From Paraphysoderma sedebokerense (lineage: Eukaryota; Blastocladiomycota; Physodermatomycetes; Physodermatales; Physodermataceae): a stretch of 64,000 nucleotides of DNA. Positions within the stretch are counted from its first letter, which is position 1; each line of letters begins with the position of its first letter. The notes beneath the pieces were generated by a model. That model saw only the letters and a list, made by a program, of their open reading frames with translations, searched no databases and had not been told where the DNA came from. The position numbers and the translations under genes were made by a program. Of the stretch, positions 57,501 through 64,000 are shown piece after piece. The DNA lies in the NCBI GenBank assembly GCA_025602915.1, contig JAHLJZ010000085.1, positions 1 to 64,000 of the forward strand. The letters are read 5' to 3'.

Positions 57501-57806
57501 CTTTCTGATGAGGTTGAAGCAGATTTGCGTGCTGGTTTACAAGAAATGGTCGAAGGCGGGGAGATTGGTTACGGATTGCAATCTGAGGTTGGTAATAGAG
57601 TCGGGTTAGGAGTCGGGTTGGGTTTGACTGGAGGGGGTATCAGCAGAGGGTTATTGTCAGAATCTGGAGTCAGATTGGGACTGACGGGTCATGATGTCGC
57701 TGGGGTTATTAACAGTGGTTTTAGGGGATTAACAAGTCAATCTGGAGTTAGCATGAATGGTGTTGAGGCGCCTAGATTTAACTTTCGGCCACATCGATTA
57801 CATTAA
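54549..57806 (+). CDS. hypothetical large disordered protein with LGIYNKGKRSEKI domain
   Basis: About nine exons. As in ARL3, the first coding exon appears to be only ATG (54,549-54,551); an 84-nt intron (54,552-54,635) then gives DGIYSYKRFIDPKSTDFKQN and FILGYVRAQSELTFQTK. Later: TKASHLSRRKEYLKHHKAKS; IKYDFDDDTSFLKPEPPT; SKIRDAVRQQRADTKRARAS; then a compact region KFLSDKIGSSR, IKPALGIYNKGKRSEKIQVS, GVGDLVFSESRFFEDLGS across three exons. Long Ser/Lys/Asp-rich linkers follow, a helix RDTVDRLLQEVDQLIEDPTL, and a C-terminal part with acidic patches (IIEISDSDEVREIVELKDD, SUMO-binding-like) and a Gly/Leu-rich end. The family was not recognised. Splicing around 56,515-56,600 is uncertain. Confidence 0.55.
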
Positions 57807-58241
57807 CCTATCTTTTCTGTTCTAAGTCCGAACTTTCTTTTTACCGTCCAGACTGACAATGATTTTTAATGATTTCTTTTGGAAATAATTCTGGAAAGGA
57901 TCCTTTGTATTTCTTCTTTGCTAACCTGAAATTTGGAGCCTGACTTTTGTTACTTGATGAATGACACATCTACATTCCCGAATATTGTGATACTTTTCGG
58001 TGACAATAAAGCAACCGATCACAACCGGTCAATTTCCAAATGGAAAAGAATTTATGTCATTTTATACAACGTTAAGAATGGATATACTACATTTCTTGGT
58101 GAAAAATAAAACTACAACTGAGATATACAACCCCCACCAAAAAATAACCTCGCTATTGAATTAATTAATTAACAACATCTCGACAAAAAGCTAAACTAAA
58201 AACGATATCTTGATTCTAACTGATCACGGGATTTCGTTCTA
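57807..58241. other. intergenic, convergent 3' ends
   Basis: 435 bp, AT-rich, no gene. AATAAA words near 58,007 and 58,107. Confidence 0.5.
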
Positions 58242-59021
58242 TTAACGTCTCAGTGTTAAACTTTCGGGAAATTCATAGTCTAGTGCTAACAGTCCGTCTG
58301 TTTCGACGATTTTGGAGATATATTTCTCACGGAGAGCAAGGTGATCCGGATGAGTAAGGTATTCGTTTAAATACTAAAGAAAAAAAATCAGTGAGTACAA
58401 TTCAGTACAATCATTCAATAAACGTGACAATCTGACGATCTTCTAAAACTCTCGTTGCCGTCCGTAACAAAGTTCAAATCAATGAAAACAAGAGTACAAA
58501 CCTGTCTTGGACCCCAAATTTCAATCACACATCCATGGGTATACCCTTTACCTCGATCGGTAAAGTTAGGTCCACAATGGACTTTATGGACCCATGAAAT
58601 GGTAGTTTTCAGTTTCACTATTTCGTTCAACATTTCGGCAGTAGATTCTGGTGGTGTGTTGGGCTTGATTTTGAATAACACTGTTTGAGTTTGATTGATT
58701 TTACCAGAATGTTTTGGGATGATGGGATTATGTATTTGTGGGGTTAAGAGGTGTCCAAGTAGGTTCAAGCGCCGGAAAAAGTGGTTTGATCGGGACGTTT
58801 ATGAGTAAGTTTAGGAGAGGTATATTGAGGTTGGATTTCAAAAGATAAGTGAAGAAATAGTTGAGATTAGTAATTGTGAAAGAAGGGTTTGGATTTAAAT
58901 GTATAAAAGTAAAAGGAAAAGTGACATCCATACCGATATGACTGATAAGCGAACGTTCAGTTGGAGCCGCAACGACCAAACTGAAGAGACAAATCAATGC
59001 GACAATAATATTCTTCAACAT
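58242..59021 (-). CDS. secreted Dabb (stress-response A/B barrel) domain protein
   Basis: Three exons. Start ATG at 59,019-59,021: signal peptide MLKNIIVALICLFSLVVAAP, then TERSLISHI. A 260-nt intron (GTATGG..AACAG) joins to VLFKIKPNTPPESTAEMLNE, making the classic Dabb start hSHIVLFKhKP. Then HCGPNFTDRGKGYTHGCVIE and IWGPRQ, and the last exon YLNEYLTHPDHLALREKYIS with the HPxH motif, ending ESLTLRR. Dabb proteins are dimeric alpha/beta barrels found in stress proteins and some cyclases; most are cytosolic, so the signal peptide is of note. The extension of exon 1 past the donor reads a hydrophobic open frame but is intron. Confidence 0.85.
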
Positions 59022-59306
59022 GACTTTCAACTTTTCGAAATGAATAGATATTATATAAATTCTTTTGATTCTCTTTCTATGGTTCTTGGAAAAGTTTTTG
59101 GAATAAACAACTGTTTTCCGTCCTTGAAGGGGTTTTAATTGTAAAAAAGTTTTGGGCAAATTTGGGCGCGCATGTTGGCCATTTTATATTCTTTTTTGGC
59201 GTCGCACAAAAACAGCCGAAACTGGAGAACCAACGCGTTCGGAGTGTTTTGTGTAAGGGAAGGCAGAAATTACACATTCGTATTGGCCGAGAAGATTGTT
59301 ATCAGT

Positions 59307-59483
59307 ATGGGAATTGAAAATACGTCTGAAACTTGCGATGGGAACAGCGAAAAAAGATTGACCGTTGCGGAATCAGATTTCATTCGAAGTTTTGAAAGAA
59401 CGTGGTTGGAACTCCAAACAGTTCAGCGTGCGAATGCCTATTGTGCCATTTCTAGGGAGTTGGGCAATAAGAGCTACTTGTGA
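59307..59483 (+). CDS. small hypothetical ORF
   Basis: ATG at 59,307, MGIENTSETCDGNSEKRLTV then a helix RSFERTWLELQTVQRANAYC and the end RELGNKSYL. It lies between the Dabb start and the CHID1 3' end, and a GTGAGA donor overlaps its stop, so it may be the first exon of a longer gene. No family seen. Confidence 0.3.
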   Translation: MGIENTSETCDGNSEKRLTVAESDFIRSFERTWLELQTVQRANAYCAISRELGNKSYL

Positions 59484-59659
59484 GATAAAACCTTTTGTAT
59501 GTGTTGTTTGGGATTGTATGGCATTATAAACAGTATCCTGCGGCTGCTTTCGAAAAATTTGGAATCCCAGTTGCTTGATACTATGCAATATTGTACAATG
59601 GTTATAATACTTACAGCGATAATCTCATTTGACCGAACCCTACTTTGATTCCAACATCT

Positions 59660-61383
59660 TTACAGAGCTTCAAACTGTAAATCATGCAAACCTTATGTGA
59701 GAATTCATCCATTTATGAAGATAATGAAATCAGCAACTTACAAACTCATTCACTCCTTGGCCTAACTCCCATATACTAATTCCAGTCTTCGTCTGTTTCA
59801 CTAGCTTTACTCTAGATTTAATTGACTTTTGTGAAGGAAACATTACAATTATAGTTGTCATTCGAAAGAATTCAAAGAAGTTCTAGTTCCGGAGAGAAGA
59901 ACATTTGACGTACCTTTACAGTTGGCACCCAGGCGGTATGTTTCATTCCCTTTCCGTCAACATACGAATACATCGTTTCTTCATTCTCCTTGTCCCATCT
60001 TTCTTTCCCGGTGGGATATTTGGCTTTCAACTCAAGATATTGTGGTGCCGTTAAAGCATCCACAGAAGCGGCAGCAGAAGAGGAAGGAGCGAAAGAGTAG
60101 TCCCAACCGTAAAAATTGAAGCCGGTTAAGATTTTTGAGCGGTAATTGGATTTTGATTTAGCTGCTTGTGATAGTGGTGTAAGGCTGATGATATTTCAGT
60201 TTTGCAATAGAGAGTTTGTAAAATAGTATGTCAAAGATGATTGAATTAAAAGTATCGAACCGTTCAATATTCCTTCGCACCCAATCAATAGGCGAGTTTG
60301 GGCCTGGTCTGAGAAGCAAATACAAAAGTCAGTCGCAACCACCTGAGATATGTCTGCGACAAAACTACCAACTTTTGAGGGCTTGAATGATCATAGGTCA
60401 TAAGCGAGAATCTGTCCACGTATTCTCCAAACTCTTGCAAGTGATTTTCCTCAAAAACATAAGGTCCTTTAGCATCTGGGCCGATAACAAGGACGAGCAG
60501 TTTCTGCCTTGATTTAAGTTCCGCAGATATTGTCTTAACAAAAGATAGAAATAGACTGGGGAGGTGCAATTCAAGTGTAACTGTATATTTTGAAGGCGAG
60601 ACATAAGTACAACTCGGCGAAAGAATGGTGCTCTATTGAAGAAAGAAGGAAACTGACCTCCGTCGAAGTTTCCTTTTTCACAGTCTGCTACAATAGCTTT
60701 ACTCAATCTCTTTTGCTCATTCGCATCTTGGATCACCGCGAGAAAATCATCCTGTTGGAAATCATGAAGAATATAGCGAGGTAATACTTTTGATCGATGA
60801 GGAGACGAGCGAAGCAAATTAAGGAATGTAGAGTTGATATCGTGATGACCTTCTATCAGGTATTTCTTGGGGGAACTACCGACATGCAAAATCATAAACG
60901 TAAGTCTTTCGAGAGAAAAGATAAAAAAAGGGCGGAGGTCGATACGATACGTTCTCTTCACGTTGAACCACCTGCATTGATAACAAAGCACCGATCCGTA
61001 AGATAAATCATGAAGTAACTCTATTAGAGGAATTCGAGTGCCTAGTATAACAGAAAATCCAATGATACGAACACTGGCGACACATGCGTGATCTTATTCG
61101 CATATTCTAAAGCGTAATCAAATCCCTTTGAATTCCATGGAGTTATATATCCAAGTATTTCTGTATCAGGGGTGCTTGCTGCTGTTGACTGCTTCGTATC
61201 AGAATGCGAAGGGGTTGGGCCGATGTGCTCGATCCTCGGACTTGCAGAAAAATACAAAGCAACTAGTAGTGCTAATCCTGAAAGCGGAAGTATGTACTTT
61301 GAAATAGATAATCTTGAGTTATTCTTATGAGTTGATGTCGCAGAAGGTGGTTGTATCGTGGTTTTCTTCTTCGTTTTGACCAT
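59660..61383 (-). CDS. CHID1: CHID1-like GH18 chitinase-domain protein
   Basis: Nine or so exons. Start MVKTKKKTTIQPPSATSTHK, then a signal anchor YILPLSGLALLVALYFSA. GH18 domain: EILGYITPWNSKGFDYALEY and NKITHVSPVF; SKVLPRYILHDFQQDDFLAV; KGNFDGVTLELHLPSLFLSF after removing a 77-nt intron; LLVLVIGPDAKGPYVF; YVDRFSLMTYDHSSP; GFNFYGWDY; GISIWELGQGVNEF. These match chitinase-domain-containing protein 1 rather than true chitinases: the DxxDxDxE acid set is replaced by FDGVTLE, as in CHID1. The last intron (GTAAGT..TTACAG) gives FEAL and stop at 59,660, closely matching the animal end. The likely role is lectin-like binding of chito-oligosaccharide in the secretory system. Confidence 0.85.
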
Positions 61384-62298
61384 GGTAAAAGTAAAGCAAT
61401 GGTTCTCTAATCATTGAGAACTCGCAACTCGGAATTCGAGACTCACGACTTCCATTTCGAAAATACAAGTGGCCGGATCCTTGGTCGTGGGTGCACACTC
61501 ATTAATATAATTACAACTATCATTTATGTATTATTACTTAATACTACGGAATTCAAGTTTGTTGGTTGATGAATTTCAAGCCTCCTACCCAATTTGAGAC
61601 ATTCTTTATTCGCACCTGGAAACATTGAAAAAGTTTTGAAATGAAAATGCGTAGTAATCATGTACACATAACGCTAGCGAGCCTGCTTAATCGATGCATG
61701 AGTTACCTTTAATCGAGTAGAGTTTCCGATGGTTTAACAAGTGCGACCCACAAGTTTGATTATCCGAAACCCTAATTTATCTGGAATCTGGACCATAGGC
61801 GCGAACGTTCGTGGTTGGGACGATAGATTGGCGCTTCTGAAAATCAAGTACTAATAATACTTTGACATCACACCGAGTGTAACTTCAATTGCAATCATTA
61901 TTATTTTCCTGAGTATATTTTCTGAATTATTAATAAGGATTAAGTCCATTGTAGGAATAAGCGCAACACACATTGCAGTTGAAAGGAATTTGGACGAGTA
62001 ATTCAAAATCTGACATGCGTGGACAGTGATGCAACAATGGATTGCTGAAAAAATAACAAGGATGAGTGTATTTGAGAGATGTGATTGTCACAGTTACTGG
62101 GCGATTGAATATATTTGGAGCATACTTTGAGCGCCATGACGAACTCCACCGGAACAGTCAACTCGTTTAACTGCTCGGACTATATCATTGCAATGCACCG
62201 CTTCCTTTTTAACCGAGAAGTTTTCAAAATACCTCTTGTTTATAAAACTCGGAGCTCCCTTTGTTAATTTACTTCTTGAGCATATCTGCTTTGACAAA
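61384..62298. other. intergenic between CHID1-like and tyrosinase (divergent)
   Basis: 915 bp of AT-rich sequence serving both promoters. No ORF with support. Confidence 0.5.
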
Positions 62299-64000
62299 AT
62301 GAAGACAAATCCATTGTTGGTTCTCTGCTCTTTGCTGCTTTTACTGACGGCCGACTCTGAAGCTGCCGCTCCGTCGTGTCAACGTCCGCGACTCCGAAAG
62401 GAAGTGAGGTTAATATATACGTTTTTTTTATCTTTCCCTTCACACAATCCATTTCCTTCCGCCCATTTTTTGTATAATGATTATTTATTGTTTCTCTTGT
62501 ATTCTCGCATTGTCCGTCATCAATAATTTAACCAAACTAATATGACAATCATTCCTTTAATTACAACGTTTTTATTCATAAAGAGATTTGACTCCCCAAG
62601 AGTGGCAAGCATACACTGGCGCTATTCGACAATTAAAGGCTTCCGGTAGATACGACGGCTACACTCGAATTCACGTTCAGTACACTCAACAAGCGCATGG
62701 GTGAGTTCTCAATTTGTAAACTGATGCATTTTGCGACCAACTTAATCTAATTTGTCTTAAACTTTTTCAGAGGTCAAAATTTTCTCCCGTGGCATCGACG
62801 TTTACTCTATGATTTTGAAACTGATATCATAAACTTGACCAATGGCGCTGTACGAGGGATTCCATATTTCGACTCTCACTCTTCATATGTTTGTACTCTT
62901 TATTCTCGCCAGAGCATTGAAGTGCTGCGTTCTGACTCTTCTATCTGACGTGATAATGCAGGGTATCTTCGATCCTCAAAGTTCAGTTTATGGTAGATAA
63001 AACATTTCCCTCCGGAGTCGCATATGTTTTGAATACTGCTCCTCTAATTCTCTATTTTGTTCTCTCTTACCTTTATCTAGTTGGCAATCCGACTGGCTGT
63101 GTAACAGAAGGCCCTTTCGCTGGTTTCATGGCGGTAGACGGACAGTGCGTCACTCGTGCTTACAACGGTGATTTTTCAATTGATTCTTTGATTTGCAAGA
63201 AGTTGCAAAAAGTTCTTACTTTCAATATTCACAGCGTCTGTCACTGCCGTCGATCCTCGAGTTATCGCAGCATTGATCCTGGAAAATCAGCCTTTCGCTA
63301 CATACAGTGACACCTATGAATTCGGGCAGCACGCTGCAGTTCATTCAGCTATCGGTGGTCATATGGCTACATTGACTGGCAGTACGAACGATCCTATGTT
63401 CTTTATGCATCATGTATGAGCTTTCTCTCTTCGCTCATTTGTTTAGTTGCTGTTTGTTAAAAGTTTATATCTTTAGGCTCATGTTGATTACATCTGGTAC
63501 AAACGACAATGGGCTAATCCCCAACAAACCTATTGGGACCTTAACGGTCAACATGGTAAGAAGCTTCCTTCTTTGTTACTATGGTCACTTGATTAGGCAT
63601 GTGATATCAACCCTTCTCATTCTCGACAGGCGGTCAACCTGTGAATTTGCAATCTCTTATTCCCGGACCCTGGGCTGAAAATAACGGCAGAGGATTTCAG
63701 ATCAGTGACACTTACTGGACATTATGGTAAAGTCATTTTTGAAACTACCTTGGATCCTTCCATCTTGAATACTGAAACCACTTTCAATTTATTTATAGCT
63801 ACGATTACCAAGACCCCAGTGGCCGTACCAGACTCAAGAAACGTCAAGCTCCTAGCAACCCTGACATGAAAACTGGACCATTCGGTGATCTCGATCCCAA
63901 GAAAATTAAACCCATCACCAAACTACAGGCTACTCAACTTCAGGCTTTCAATATTCCAGAAGACAGGTATAACAAAGCTTATGATTATTTGACAAGCTTA
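62299..64000 (+). CDS. tyrosinase (type-3 copper oxidase), partial at window end
   Basis: Oxidises phenols to quinones for melanin or wall cross-linking. Start ATG 62,299: signal peptide MKTNPLLVLCSLLLLLTADS. Exons 2-3 give LTPQEWQAYTGAIRQLKASG and the CuA site IHVQYTQQAHG then GQNFLPWHRRLLYDFE, holding the three His ligands. Middle exons: IPYFDSHSS and LGNPTGCVTEGPFAGF. The CuB site spans QHAAVHSAIGGHM and MFFMHHAHVDYIWYKRQW, with its His ligands. The C-terminal part GPWAENNGRGFQISDTYWTL then CYDYQDPSGRTRLKKRQAPS runs to the window edge, with the last exon open. Seven or more short introns. It is a secreted tyrosinase of the short fungal type; all copper ligands appear present. Confidence 0.93.

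Noticed and set aside
59660-61383. True chitinase
   Set aside because: The DxxDxDxE acid set is absent; the site and the other blocks match CHID1.

Overview
The window is nuclear DNA of an intron-rich eukaryote, most likely a flagellated (zoosporic, chytrid-grade) fungus. Fungal signs are a plasma-membrane P3A H+-ATPase, a Pin4/Cip-type RRM+R3H protein, PET191/COA5, a coiled-coil protein resembling the fungal septation-upregulated family, and secreted Cys-rich GPI-type proteins. The flagellum is indicated by two ciliary genes lying head to head: IFT43 (IFT-A subunit) and ARL3. Genes are close together, introns are mostly 50-150 bp with GT..AG ends (two GC..AG introns were found), and base composition looks moderately AT-rich by eye. 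Gene models were spliced by hand from conserved motifs and intron signals, so exon borders are firm only where a family pattern fixes them.

Layout. 0-8 kb: mitoribosomal uS14m (+), PIN4-like (-), TLG2/syntaxin-16 (+), ZC3H3-like zinc finger (-). 7.7-9.5 kb: a gene-poor gap with short inverted repeats. 9.5-16 kb: a membrane-anchored GNAT protein (+) and a large gelsolin-repeat/villin-headpiece protein (+). 16-24 kb: IFT43 (-) and ARL3 (+) divergent, then a NAB2/ZC3H14 poly(A) RNA-binding protein (+) and a DHHC palmitoyltransferase (+). 24-38 kb, all on the minus strand: P3A H+-ATPase, an uncharacterised protein with a duplicated motif, a MINDY-type deubiquitinase ending in a CaaX box, and an SMG6-type PIN endonuclease. 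38-45 kb: an accessory stretch with two tandem paralogues of a secreted Cys-rich protein, duplicated together with their promoters, separated by a decayed DNA transposon and short repeats. 45-58 kb: MAGO (-), a septation-type coiled-coil protein (+), several disordered proteins of unknown function, and PET191/COA5 (-). 58-64 kb: a secreted Dabb-domain protein (-), a CHID1-like GH18 protein (-) and the first part of a tyrosinase (+, runs off the window).

Themes. Several genes act in mRNA metabolism: PIN4-like, ZC3H3, NAB2/ZC3H14, MAGO (exon junction complex) and SMG6 (nonsense-mediated decay). Four of these (PIN4, ZC3H3, NAB2, MAGO) have a CACGTG-core palindrome within about 200 bp of the start codon, which suggests shared control. 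IFT43 with ARL3 forms a second theme (flagellum assembly and lipidated ciliary cargo). I see no virus-derived element, CRISPR array, rRNA or convincing tRNA.
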